From contig NZ_CP036524.1 in NCBI RefSeq assembly GCF_008281175.1, positions 2,914,001 through 2,978,000 on the forward strand: a stretch of DNA of 64,000 nt, given 5' to 3'. Below the pieces are notes generated by a model that saw nothing but the letters and a program-made list of their open reading frames with translations, made no database searches and was not told the origin of the DNA. This document shows, in pieces, positions 16,819 to 25,158 of the stretch; position 1 is the first letter of the stretch; each line of letters begins with the position of its first letter. Position numbers and translations under genes: made by a program. This stretch comes from [Clostridium] hylemonae DSM 15053 (GTDB taxonomy: Bacteria; Bacillota; Clostridia; Lachnospirales; Lachnospiraceae).

Positions 16819-18150
16819 TTATGGTTCCAGCCTGCTCAGATCTCTTGGGAACAGCGTAGTCTCTCTGATGTTGTCTTCCCCTGCAAGCTTCATCGTAAAA
16901 CGCTCCAGGCCGATCCCAATCCCTCCGTGCGGCGGCATGCCGTGCCTGAACGCCTCCAGATACTGCTCCAGACCGTCTTCCGTCATACCCCTCGCCGCGA
17001 TCTTATCCTTTAGCATCCCGTGATCGTGGATGCGCTGTCCGCCGGTCGTGATCTCCATGCCGCGAAACAGCAGGTCAAAGCTCAGCGTATATCTCGTGTC
17101 CGCCGGATCATCCATGGCGTAAAACGGCCTTTTCCTGGACGGATAGTGTGTGACAAACACAAAATCACTCCCCCACTCTTCCAGGGCGTAACGGCTGATC
17201 AGCAGTTCCTCCTCCGGTTCCAGATCAAACGGATTCTTGATCTTACGGCCATATTTTTCTGCCACTTTTTCTTTGATCTCATCGAAGCGGACCGCCGGGA
17301 TCTTCGCCGCATCCGGCAGTGTAATGTCAAGCGTCTTAAGCTCAGCGGCGTACTCTCCCGCCAGCAGCGCCATGGCATACTGGATATATCCCGTCTCCAT
17401 CGCCATGATCTCTTCAAAACTGTCGATATATCCCATCTCAAAATCAAGACTCGTATACTCATTCAGATGTCGCTTCGTATTGTGCTTTTCCGCACGGAAC
17501 ACCGGCGCCGTCTCAAATACCCGGTCAAACACGCCTACCATCATCTGCTTATAAAGCTGCGGACTCTGCTGCAGGACCGCCGGCCTGTGGAAGTAATCGA
17601 GGCGGAACAGGTTGGCGCCGCCCTCCGCGCTCCTGGCGCCGATCTTCGGCGTATGGATCTCTGTAAAACCCTGGCCGTACAGATAATCCCGGAACGCCCT
17701 TGTGAGACCTTCCTGTATTCTGAACTTCGCCCTCTCCCTGAGATTTCTTAAGGATATGGACCGGTAGTTGAGTTTCGCTTCCAGCGATGTGTTCAGTTTC
17801 CATTTTGAGATGGGAAGGGGCATCATATCATCTGCCGGTCTGCCCAGAACTGTGAGATGCTTCATCCGGATCTCAATGCCGCCGGGAGCCTTTTCATTTT
17901 TCTCCAGTATTCCTTCTATCTCAATTGTATCTGCTTCTCTCAAGTCCTTCAAGTCAAAATCCGCGGCGCCCTCCTCATATACCCCCTGCAGAAGTCCTTC
18001 TCTCTTCCTGAGAATGACGAAAGCGACCGTGCCCATGTTTCTTATCGTGTGCACCGCTCCGTTTACCTTCACGCTCTCCCCTGCCTCTGTCTTGAGCAGT
18101 CCGCTGATCTCCAGCGTATCTTTTTCTTTTACACCTGTTAAAAATTCCAT
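16819..18150 (-). CDS. aspS: Aspartyl-tRNA synthetase, archaeal-type, probably non-discriminating
   Basis: 443 residues from ATG 18150, with GGAGG 8 nt upstream; a GTG two codons earlier is too close. An N-terminal OB fold is followed by a class II core: motif 2 FRAEKHNTKRHLNEYTSLDFEMG-like region (near 210) and motif 3 GGIGIGLERFTM. The length and the missing GAD insertion place it in the archaeal/AspS2 group rather than the about 590-residue bacterial AspRS. Co-transcription with gatCAB implies that it charges both tRNA(Asp) and tRNA(Asn), with Asp-tRNA(Asn) then amidated. Expression is controlled by the T-box leader upstream. Confidence 0.9.
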   Translation of the reverse strand: MEFLTGVKEKDTLEISGLLKTEAGESVKVNGAVHTIRNMGTVAFVILRKREGLLQGVYEEGAADFDLKDLREADTIEIEGILEKNEKAPGGIEIRMKHLTVLGRPADDMMPLPISKWKLNTSLEAKLNYRSISLRNLRERAKFRIQEGLTRAFRDYLYGQGFTEIHTPKIGARSAEGGANLFRLDYFHRPAVLQQSPQLYKQMMVGVFDRVFETAPVFRAEKHNTKRHLNEYTSLDFEMGYIDSFEEIMAMETGYIQYAMALLAGEYAAELKTLDITLPDAAKIPAVRFDEIKEKVAEKYGRKIKNPFDLEPEEELLISRYALEEWGSDFVFVTHYPSRKRPFYAMDDPADTRYTLSFDLLFRGMEITTGGQRIHDHGMLKDKIAARGMTEDGLEQYLEAFRHGMPPHGGIGIGLERFTMKLAGEDNIRETTLFPRDLSRLEP

Positions 18151-18201
18151 ACACACTTCCTCCTGTCCACTCGTTTATTTGCCTGAAACTATTAATTTTA
18201 A

Positions 18202-18490
18202 CAAAAAAACGCCCCGGAATATATTGTATATTCCGGGGCGGATATATTAAAATCAATCCGCGGTACCACCCGCATTGAGCCCTTCTCCGTCCGACGCCTT
18301 TGTCACACGAAAGGATTCCACTCAACTGCACTTAACGCGTGCTCACGTACCGTCCTACTTAAGTTCAGCCGGTCTGCTCCAGAGTGTTCCCTATTGTCCT
18401 CATTCCTCAAGCAGCGCTCTCAGCCGGTGACGCCGCATTTCTGTCAAGTTCCAAAGAACAGAGTCTCTTTCATCGCTTTGCTATACTAAA
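18202..18490 (-). promoter_or_regulatory. T-box leader (tRNA-sensing) of the aspS-gatCAB operon
   Basis: On the minus strand the conserved T-box GGGTGGTACCGCGG lies at 18257-18270, followed by a strong terminator hairpin (18211-18239, 13-bp arms) and T-run (18202-18209). The Stem I region is upstream (about 18390-18480). A TATAAT -10 lies at 18497-18502, but its -35 is poor. Uncharged tRNA would stabilise the antiterminator and allow aspS expression. I could not assign the specifier codon: both GAC (Asp) and AAT (Asn) triplets occur in the plausible Stem I region. Confidence 0.9.
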
Positions 18491-18549
18491 TTGTTAATTA
18501 TACTAACATAAGTATGCCCGTTATGCAAGAAAAAATGAAAATTTTTTTA

Positions 18550-20112
18550 TCAGAACATATCGCTGCACAGCCGTTCCATCTTGTCATGGACCACCGCTCT
18601 GTCCCTTTCATCCGTCATCGTCACTATCGTATCACCAACCAGCAGCTTTGTCCTTCCCTTTGGGATGATCTCCTGAGATCCTCTCTGAATGGCAACGAGC
18701 AGACAGTTTTCCGGCCAGCTTATCTCGCTGATCTGTACATCCTCAAGCCTGGAGCCCTGTCTGACTACATAGTTCACGAGTATCTTCTGCCCATGCTCCT
18801 GCACAACCTTCTCTCCCTGCTTTTTGAGCAGATTTTCAAGCAGGCTTTCATAGATCGGCTTGGAGCGCAGCAGAGAAGCCACGATATAAGCCACGATGGA
18901 TACCATGGACAGCGACATCATCTGGCTCAGCGAGCCTGTCATCTCGAAAATGAGTATGATCCCCGTCAGCGGCGCGCGCACGATGGCCGCAAAATATCCC
19001 GCCATCGCAAGCAGTACAAAATTATTGATATACATCGGTTCCAGTCCGAAGAACTGCACACCTGCCGTGGCGAACGCGCCTCCGATATATCCGCCCAGCA
19101 CGAGCAGAGGAAAAAAGATCCCTCCCGGTGCGCCGGAGCCGAAGCTGACCGCGGAAAAGAGAAACCTTCCGGCCAGAACGAGCAATACTGTGCCGAGCAG
19201 AACATCTTCATTCGTCAGATATTCGATGAGAGAATGTCCGCTTCCCAGAAGCTCCGGCGCGGTAAAACCGAGCAGTCCTGCACAGAAAAACGGTATCATG
19301 ATCCTGCCCGTCGTATTCAGGCGCTTCGCCTTGCCGTACAGCGCCTGCGCCTTCAGCGTAAACCAGTTGTAGAACGCCCCCAGGATGCCGAGCACGACGC
19401 CGAGCAGCAAAATAAGGCCGTAATATTCCTGAGGAAGCGCCTGTACGATATCAAACTGGAAGACCGAGTCCACGCCGAGCACGCTAGAGCTCAGAAAATC
19501 CGCCGTAAGCGACGCAGTCATGACAGACAGGAGCACCGAGACGGAAAAGTTCTTGTGCACCTCTTCCAGCGAGAACATGACACCTGCCAGAGGCGCGTGA
19601 AACGCCGCCGCCAGACCGGCGCTGGCGCCGCACGTGAGCAGAAACTTCTCCTCTGTCTTCCCGCGGTCAAGTCCTTTGGACACTCCCTTCCCTACCATGG
19701 CGCCTATCTGGATGGACGGGCCCTCCCGCCCGAGGGCCAGACCGCCCAGCATACATAAGAAACCGCCTGCGAACTTCGCAGGCAGTACCTTCCACCACTT
19801 TTGCTCCAGCTTTCCCACCATCTCGCCTTCCAGCTGCGGGATACCGCTTCCCGAAATCATCGGTTCGTATTTCAGCAGTCTGGCCGTGAGCACGGCCATC
19901 AGCGCCAGGAGCAGAAACCATCCCGCCATGCGCGCGGGCGACCGCCCGGCATAGTCAAGGATGGCATTGCGCCATGCTCCCGCGTTCTCAAGGCACATCC
20001 TGTACAAGAGAACGACAAGACCAGCGATCCCCCCTACAAGTATGCCTTCCCCTATGAGAATTATCTGAAAACGTTCCGCACGTTTTATCGTAGTTGTCGT
20101 ATCTTTCTTCAT
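18550..20112 (-). CDS. clcA: ClC family chloride channel/transporter with TrkA-C domain
   Basis: 520 residues. The ClC signatures GSGIPQLEG, GREGPSIQIG (with the gating glutamate) and GAPGGIFFP are all present, as is the proton-path region. The C-terminal 85 residues form a TrkA-C/RCK_C ligand domain (about 435-515, 'SEISWPENCLLVAIQRGSQEIIPKGRTKLLVGDTI'). The gating Glu suggests a Cl-/H+ antiporter or fluoride-tolerant relative. It stands alone between the T-box and a DUF4340 gene. Confidence 0.92.
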   Translation of the reverse strand: MKKDTTTTIKRAERFQIILIGEGILVGGIAGLVVLLYRMCLENAGAWRNAILDYAGRSPARMAGWFLLLALMAVLTARLLKYEPMISGSGIPQLEGEMVGKLEQKWWKVLPAKFAGGFLCMLGGLALGREGPSIQIGAMVGKGVSKGLDRGKTEEKFLLTCGASAGLAAAFHAPLAGVMFSLEEVHKNFSVSVLLSVMTASLTADFLSSSVLGVDSVFQFDIVQALPQEYYGLILLLGVVLGILGAFYNWFTLKAQALYGKAKRLNTTGRIMIPFFCAGLLGFTAPELLGSGHSLIEYLTNEDVLLGTVLLVLAGRFLFSAVSFGSGAPGGIFFPLLVLGGYIGGAFATAGVQFFGLEPMYINNFVLLAMAGYFAAIVRAPLTGIILIFEMTGSLSQMMSLSMVSIVAYIVASLLRSKPIYESLLENLLKKQGEKVVQEHGQKILVNYVVRQGSRLEDVQISEISWPENCLLVAIQRGSQEIIPKGRTKLLVGDTIVTMTDERDRAVVHDKMERLCSDMF

Positions 20113-20202
20113 AATATTCCTCCGGAAATGGTGCTTTATCTTCTTCTATTATACACCAAGTTTTCCAAAGGCTCATTATTTTTTTCAGAGCATTCCCGCC
20201 TT

Positions 20203-21111
20203 TTATTGTTCTGCCGGCGTATACGTATTTTCCACCGTATCCGCTGACACAAGATATACTATCTTTGAACCGTCTGTCCCAACATACCTCCAGGCTCCCG
20301 AATCATCCGTTTTCCCGACATAAATGGTAAACTCTTTCTCTTCTCCTGAATCGGGATCCTCGTACACTGCCTTCACGGTAACCCGGCTTTCTCCGTCCAG
20401 GCCGTAGTCTTTCAGTTTCTCTTCCTCTGCGTGATAGTCTGCACATGATGTAAACGACAACGCTCCGAAGCCGCCGGCCAGTTCCGCAATATCTTCCTTC
20501 GCGTCATAGACAGCCGTCTTCCCATTCTCCGTCACTTCCACTTTCTTCAGACTGCCGCTGCTGATTGGCGGCACCGTATCTGTCTGTACAAATCCCGACA
20601 GGTCGAATGTAAGCGCTGACACAAGCGTACTCTCGACCGTATACACTTTCCCGTCCCCTTTGAGCGCCGCATAATAATCTTCTCCCGCAGCCTGGCCGAT
20701 ATAAAGCGTCGTCTCTGTCCCCTTTGCGTTCTTGAACGATATAGTATAAAGGGGATCGTCCAGACCATAATCAGAAAGCGCATCCGGCTCTTTAAGCTCC
20801 CGCACGGCACGGCACACCGTGACCGTATCCGCAAGATCCGCCACAGCGCTCTGGTCCATCGGTATCTCCCTGTCCGGAGCATAGTACCATTCTCCGTCAT
20901 TTTTTACGAACTCCATCGTCTTTTCCTCTGCCGTCCCTGTATAGGAGATTTCTGCCGCGTCTGTTTCGTTTGTCACATATACTGTGGATTTATCTGTCTC
21001 CCGGGCTTCTCTCTTCGCAGTGTTTGTATTGTATATGCGCAGCCCCGCATAGAGTATCAAAAGCGCGGCAAGTATGGCCCCCAATATGATCCATGATCTT
21101 TTCTGTTTCAT
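20203..21111 (-). CDS. DUF4340 domain protein
   Basis: 302 residues: N-terminal membrane anchor (about 8-25), then an extracytoplasmic part with two similar DUF4340 units ('KNDGEWYYAPDREIPMDQSAVADLADTV', 'LSDYGLDDPLYTISFKN'; then 'KLKDYGLDGESRVTVKAVYEDPDSGEEKEFTIYVGKTDDSG'). The family is regularly the last gene of GldA-GldF-GldG type ABC operons, as here (11 nt after the GldG-like gene). Role unknown, probably a partner of the extracytoplasmic GldG-like domain. Confidence 0.88.
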   Translation of the reverse strand: MKQKRSWIILGAILAALLILYAGLRIYNTNTAKREARETDKSTVYVTNETDAAEISYTGTAEEKTMEFVKNDGEWYYAPDREIPMDQSAVADLADTVTVCRAVRELKEPDALSDYGLDDPLYTISFKNAKGTETTLYIGQAAGEDYYAALKGDGKVYTVESTLVSALTFDLSGFVQTDTVPPISSGSLKKVEVTENGKTAVYDAKEDIAELAGGFGALSFTSCADYHAEEEKLKDYGLDGESRVTVKAVYEDPDSGEEKEFTIYVGKTDDSGAWRYVGTDGSKIVYLVSADTVENTYTPAEQ

Positions 21112-21122
21112 ACACTGCCTCC

Positions 21123-22520
21123 TTATGCCTTCCGCCGCTTCATCCAGCGCAGGAACCCATATATGAGTATCACGGCCGGAATGCCGAATATAACGATCAT
21201 ACTTATGACACCCGCATGCCGCATCGTATTGTATGTCACTTCCAGACTTTTCGGTTCTATCGCCACATTTTCCATATCCTCAAAATTGGCGGACACCGCA
21301 TTGGTAAACAGCGTCAGATTCTCCAGAGTGGAAAATGCTTCCGTCACCTGGGGATCTATGAGCGTATCCGCGGTTATAACGGTAAACCGTGCCTCCTCCC
21401 CATCTGATACGGACTCAGTGGAAACAGCGCCCAGCGTATACGTTCCCTGTTTCTGGCTGTCTTCTGTCACCGCATATCCGTCCGCGGACGTTGTCATGAA
21501 CGGCGTTGCCGTTATCGTATCGCGCGCCGGATCTGTCACACTCATCCCGTGCGCATTCACGAGCATTACCATATCGGATGCCATGCCGTCCGTCAGCCCG
21601 GCTGAAGAACTCAGTTCCGGGAATATATAATAATAATTTCCCTGATAGCTGCGCTGCATATCAGCGATATAACCATCCGTCCGTTCCATGCCGTACTCCT
21701 TCATAAGCGCATCCAGGTTCGGCGTGCCGTCCTGCGCGTCTCCGAGAAGCAGGAATACCTTCCCGCCCGAGGCGAGATAAGATGATATGATCTCTTTTTC
21801 TTCCGCTGTGATATCCGACACAGGGCCGTACAGAAACAGCAGGTTGCAGTCATCCGGGATCTCATTTTTCATGATAAGATTCAGTTCTTCCTCTTCCATG
21901 TTGTTCTTATCCAGCAAGTCTGATACAGAAGACGAGAATGTGCTCTCCCCATGTCCTGTCGTATAATAGACTTTTTTGACCTCGTCGCCCGTCACGTAAC
22001 TGACCGCGGACGTGAACCGGCCTTCCCCGTCAAACTTTGATTCTGATACATTCCCCGTCATGTAATAGGACGACTCGTCAGAGACGATGATATCGCTGAA
22101 CGCGACTGTTGTACTTTTCTTTGTATCCTTACAGGAGATAAGGACCGTATCTGCCGTTGCATTGTTGGCCGAAAGCTCAGACGGGTGAAGCACAGGGTCG
22201 ATCCATTCTACCTTTATTTGATCGGAAAGCGCTGTGTACTTGCGGATGAACGTTTTTATCCTCTCATCTGTTTTGTCTTTCTCTGCGAACACCTTAAACG
22301 TGACCGGCTTGTCGAGCTTTTTCAATATGTTCCTGCTCTTGTCGGATATCTCATAGATCCTGTTGTCGCTGATATCTATATTCTTCACCTTTTCGGGCAG
22401 CTGTCCTGCAATAAGGTTTACCACTATCACTATTGCGGTCACAAGCACGATCACCCCCACACTTAAGCTTCCGTTGCGGGACGCCGCGCTCTGAAATAAC
22501 TTTTTGATCCTGTCTGGCAT
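21123..22520 (-). CDS. GldG-like ABC-associated membrane protein
   Basis: 465 residues: N-terminal helix (about 17-40), a large extracytoplasmic domain of the 'ABC-type uncharacterized transport system' (GldG/DUF4350-like) kind with YYTTGHGE and LLLGDAQDGTPNLDALMKEYG, and a C-terminal helix followed by a basic tail. In gliding bacteria GldG works with GldA and GldF; non-gliding Clostridia carry the set with an unknown substrate. It starts 10 nt after the permease stop with AGGAGGAG in front. Confidence 0.87.
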   Translation of the reverse strand: MPDRIKKLFQSAASRNGSLSVGVIVLVTAIVIVVNLIAGQLPEKVKNIDISDNRIYEISDKSRNILKKLDKPVTFKVFAEKDKTDERIKTFIRKYTALSDQIKVEWIDPVLHPSELSANNATADTVLISCKDTKKSTTVAFSDIIVSDESSYYMTGNVSESKFDGEGRFTSAVSYVTGDEVKKVYYTTGHGESTFSSSVSDLLDKNNMEEEELNLIMKNEIPDDCNLLFLYGPVSDITAEEKEIISSYLASGGKVFLLLGDAQDGTPNLDALMKEYGMERTDGYIADMQRSYQGNYYYIFPELSSSAGLTDGMASDMVMLVNAHGMSVTDPARDTITATPFMTTSADGYAVTEDSQKQGTYTLGAVSTESVSDGEEARFTVITADTLIDPQVTEAFSTLENLTLFTNAVSANFEDMENVAIEPKSLEVTYNTMRHAGVISMIVIFGIPAVILIYGFLRWMKRRKA

Positions 22521-22529
22521 ATGCTCCTC

Positions 22530-23396
22530 CTAACTCCAGCGTCTTTTCTGTATCATCTGCATTGTCATAAATAGAAACAGGCCCGCGAGGGACACATCCA
22601 GTATGAGGCTGCTGACATCGAGCAGACTGTTGGCAGCAATCCCCGTCAGTGCATCCGTCAGAGAAAACCGTCCGAGCAGGCTGGCAAGAAAACCCTCAAG
22701 CAGCGATGGCTTTGCAAGTCCGGTGACAGCACATACAGCGGCCGCGGCAGCTTCCAGCACTGCCGCAATGAGCCAGTTTTTTGTCATCTGATAGATTCCG
22801 GCCACAAGGACAGTGGCCAGGATCAGGATGCCGGCCGCATTCCCGGCCGCGCTTCCCGGAAGAAAATCCATGAGCCCGCTCCACAGATAGAACAGAAGCA
22901 GTACCCCGAACGCAGATATAGCTGCTATGACCGGACTTTCCGTCAGAGAGGAAAGAAACATGCCGATCGCGATATATACACATCCAATGATAAAAAATAC
23001 AAGAATGGACAGATAATCCACCGCAATATATGCCGTGCCCTGCGTCATGATAATGAGCGGGAATAATAAATAAATCACACAGGGTACCGCAAAGACAGAG
23101 ACCATGGCCAGATATTTGCCGAGAACGATCTTCCAAAGGCCCACTGGCGCCGTCAGAAGCATCTGATCCGTCTTATTCTTTCTGTCTTCGGCAAAGCTCC
23201 GCATCGTCAGTACCGGCACTGCTATCATAAATACAAAGTGGATACTGGACAGTACATAGGAAAAATACGGATAGCCGTAGTTTAAGTTAAATACCATAAA
23301 ATAAATTCCCGTAAACGCCACGAGAAAAGCGATAAACACATATCCGACCATCGTATGAAAAAATGACTGCAGTTCTCTTCTATATATCGCTCTCAT
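22530..23396 (-). CDS. ABC-2 type permease (GldF-like)
   Basis: 288 residues from ATG 23396, with GGGGAGG about 9 nt upstream inside the end of the ATPase gene; the TTG at 23405 is too close. Six or more hydrophobic helices and the ABC-2 pattern (RRELQSFFHTMVGYVFIAFLV..., SFAEDRKNKTDQMLLTAPVG). It forms the membrane part of the transporter whose ATPase is at 23380. Confidence 0.88.
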   Translation of the reverse strand: MRAIYRRELQSFFHTMVGYVFIAFLVAFTGIYFMVFNLNYGYPYFSYVLSSIHFVFMIAVPVLTMRSFAEDRKNKTDQMLLTAPVGLWKIVLGKYLAMVSVFAVPCVIYLLFPLIIMTQGTAYIAVDYLSILVFFIIGCVYIAIGMFLSSLTESPVIAAISAFGVLLLFYLWSGLMDFLPGSAAGNAAGILILATVLVAGIYQMTKNWLIAAVLEAAAAAVCAVTGLAKPSLLEGFLASLLGRFSLTDALTGIAANSLLDVSSLILDVSLAGLFLFMTMQMIQKRRWS

Positions 23397-24342
23397 CTGT
23401 CTCAACCTCCCCGCTTTCCTGCGTCAGTTCAAGGAATATCTCTTCCAGCGTAGACTTGACAAGCCGAAGTTCCAGAAGCGGCACGTTCTCTTCTGCAAAT
23501 GCCAGAAACAGCTTTTCCCTGATATCTTCCTTCTCCCTGCCCTGGATCTGTACAGCCGTGACACCGTCGTCCCCTGTGCTGTAATCTGCAGTCTCTATAC
23601 AATCCAGACTGTCAAGAATGCTTTTTATCCTGTCCTGCGGTCCTCTTACCTGGATCTGTATATGTGCGGTCCTGTTCATAAGGTTTTCCAGATTGGCCGG
23701 CGTATCGCTCGCCACAAGCTGTCCCCTGGAAATGATCATGATATAGTCGCACACCTCACGGATCTCTGCCAGTATGTGGGAACTCAGGATCACGGTATGC
23801 TTCTTTGCAAGACGGCGGATCAGCTCCCGTATCTCAATGATCTGTTTCGGGTCAAGCCCCACCGTCGGCTCATCCAGTATAATGATCTCCGGGAAGCCCA
23901 GAATGGCCTGGGCAAGCCCGACTCTCTGCCTGTACCCTTTGGAGAGATTATGTATGAGCCTGTTCTCTGCCTCCCTGAGCTTTGTAAGCTCGATCACTTC
24001 CTCGATCTGTTCTTCCATCTTATCTTTTGGGATCTTCTTCAGTTCCCCTGCAAAAGAAAGATATTCCCTTACTGTCATCTCCATATACAGCGGCGGCTGC
24101 TCCGGCAGATACCCGATACACTTCTTCGCCTCCTCAGGCTCCCTAAGGATATCATGCCCGTTAATGAGCACTTCCCCTTCCGTGGCGCCGATATAACCTG
24201 TCATAATGTTCATGGTCGTCGATTTACCGGCGCCATTCGGTCCGAGGAACCCGTATACCTGGCCTTTCCCGACCCGGAAACTAAGGCCGTCCACCGCCAG
24301 ATGTTTCCCGTATCTCTTCACAAGATTCTTAACTTCGATCAA
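23380..24342 (-). CDS. ABC transporter ATP-binding protein (GldA-like)
   Basis: 320 residues. The frame opens at TTG 24363, but the TTG at 24342 has GGGAGGG 6 nt upstream and gives the usual MIEVKNLVKRYGKHLAVDG start. Walker A GPNGAGKST, signature LSKGYRQRVGLAQA, Walker B IIILDEPTVGLDPKQ and the H-loop SSHIL are intact. A C-terminal domain of about 90 residues is typical of GldA/CcmA-type exporters. First gene of the four-gene set ending with DUF4340. Confidence 0.93.
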   Translation of the reverse strand: MIEVKNLVKRYGKHLAVDGLSFRVGKGQVYGFLGPNGAGKSTTMNIMTGYIGATEGEVLINGHDILREPEEAKKCIGYLPEQPPLYMEMTVREYLSFAGELKKIPKDKMEEQIEEVIELTKLREAENRLIHNLSKGYRQRVGLAQAILGFPEIIILDEPTVGLDPKQIIEIRELIRRLAKKHTVILSSHILAEIREVCDYIMIISRGQLVASDTPANLENLMNRTAHIQIQVRGPQDRIKSILDSLDCIETADYSTGDDGVTAVQIQGREKEDIREKLFLAFAEENVPLLELRLVKSTLEEIFLELTQESGEVETDESDI

Positions 24343-24425
24343 TGTCTTCCCTCCCGGCAACAAAATTTTCTATATCTTAAAATATCTTCTTGAAATCTCT
24401 GTGGCGATTATATGATTTTTCTGTG

Positions 24426-24484
24426 AAAAAAACAGTGCCGGCATGTCCGGGAACACGTGCCGTGCTCCGCCGACATACCGGCAC
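24426..24484 (-). terminator. Intrinsic terminator of the Spo0A_C-like gene
   Basis: GTGCCGG and ATGTC arms (24435-24447) pair with 24472-24484 with a mismatch, followed on the minus strand by TTTTTTT (complement of 24426-24432). Confidence 0.75.
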
Positions 24485-24492
24485 CGCAATGA

Positions 24493-24834
24493 TCACCGGG
24501 CGATCTGCTTCTTTACATACAATGCCAGACACGAAATCAGCTTTGAATTTTTCGGCCTGTTCTTGTTGTCTATAAATATCTCCGCCAGAAGCTGCGGACT
24601 TCCATGTCTGAACATGACATCAGCAGCCGTCCGTATATTGCGCTCCACACAGGAAACAGACGTATGATATTTTTCTGCGATCCGGGGATAAATGTTCTTA
24701 GATATGTATAATAGATTTTCTTCTTCCTCTATCGCGATCGCGATAGCAAGCGTCAGATAATAGTATCCCAGATATGTACTGTTCACCCCCAACTGATATA
24801 AAATGTACTTGATTTTTTCCTGCAACTGCACCAT
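24493..24834 (-). CDS. Stand-alone Spo0A C-terminal-type DNA-binding protein
   Basis: 113 residues corresponding to the Spo0A effector domain alone, with no receiver domain. The matching features are LGVNSTYLGYYYLTLAI, the recognition region IYPRIAEKYHTSVSCVERNIRTAADVMF, and KNSKLISCLA near the end (Spo0A: TNSEFIAM). It should bind 0A-box-like DNA without phosphorylation control. A GACAAAATTTGTC dyad sits 66 bp upstream, i.e. two head-to-head TTTGTC cores. Neighbours are unrelated; it has its own terminator. Confidence 0.85.
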   Translation of the reverse strand: MVQLQEKIKYILYQLGVNSTYLGYYYLTLAIAIAIEEEENLLYISKNIYPRIAEKYHTSVSCVERNIRTAADVMFRHGSPQLLAEIFIDNKNRPKNSKLISCLALYVKKQIAR

Positions 24835-24899
24835 TTACTACACCACCTTTACTTCCTAATATTATCACTGGTAAATATACCCATCAAGAAAATTGACAC

Positions 24900-24912
24900 G
24901 ACAAAATTTGTC
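24900..24912. promoter_or_regulatory. Candidate 0A-box-like dyad
   Basis: GACAAAATTTGTC is a perfect dyad around a central A, made of two TTTGTC cores that resemble the start of the 0A-box (TTTGTCGAA-type). It lies 66 bp before the Spo0A_C-like gene and could be an autoregulatory site. Confidence 0.4.
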
Positions 24913-24978
24913 ACAAATTGTAAAATTATGTCCCCTTGTTAAGTTATATTGTATTTATGTCCCTATATTTAATATCCC

Positions 24979-25013
24979 AAAAAAAAGACAGGAAAATATG
25001 TATAATTTTCCTG
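24979..25013 (-). terminator. Intrinsic terminator of the PurF-like gene
   Basis: CAGGAAAAT (24989-24997) pairs with ATTTTCCTG (25005-25013) across a 7-nt loop; on the minus strand a run of T follows (complement of 24979-24986). Confidence 0.8.
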
Positions 25014-25158
25014 CCTGTTTTTCTTCTATTAATTCTACCTTCTTTCAAGGATATATCCCTTTATATTTGACATCCAGTCTATCTTAAGTTGGGATGGTTC
25101 CTTTTTCAACAGACTGTCCGCAAATACTTGTAAGGTGTCTTTAAACGGAGCGCCCGTC

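Larger units (their letters stand above)
24835..25158. other. Intergenic region with dyad and terminator only
   Basis: AT-rich, 324 bp. Apart from the 24900-24912 dyad and the 24979-25013 terminator, I see no open frame with a ribosome site and no RNA motif I recognise. Confidence 0.6.

Noticed and set aside
18514-19758. 414-codon plus-strand frame over the ClC gene
   Set aside because: Rich in His/Arg/Gln and antisense to a clear ClC transporter; composition artefact.
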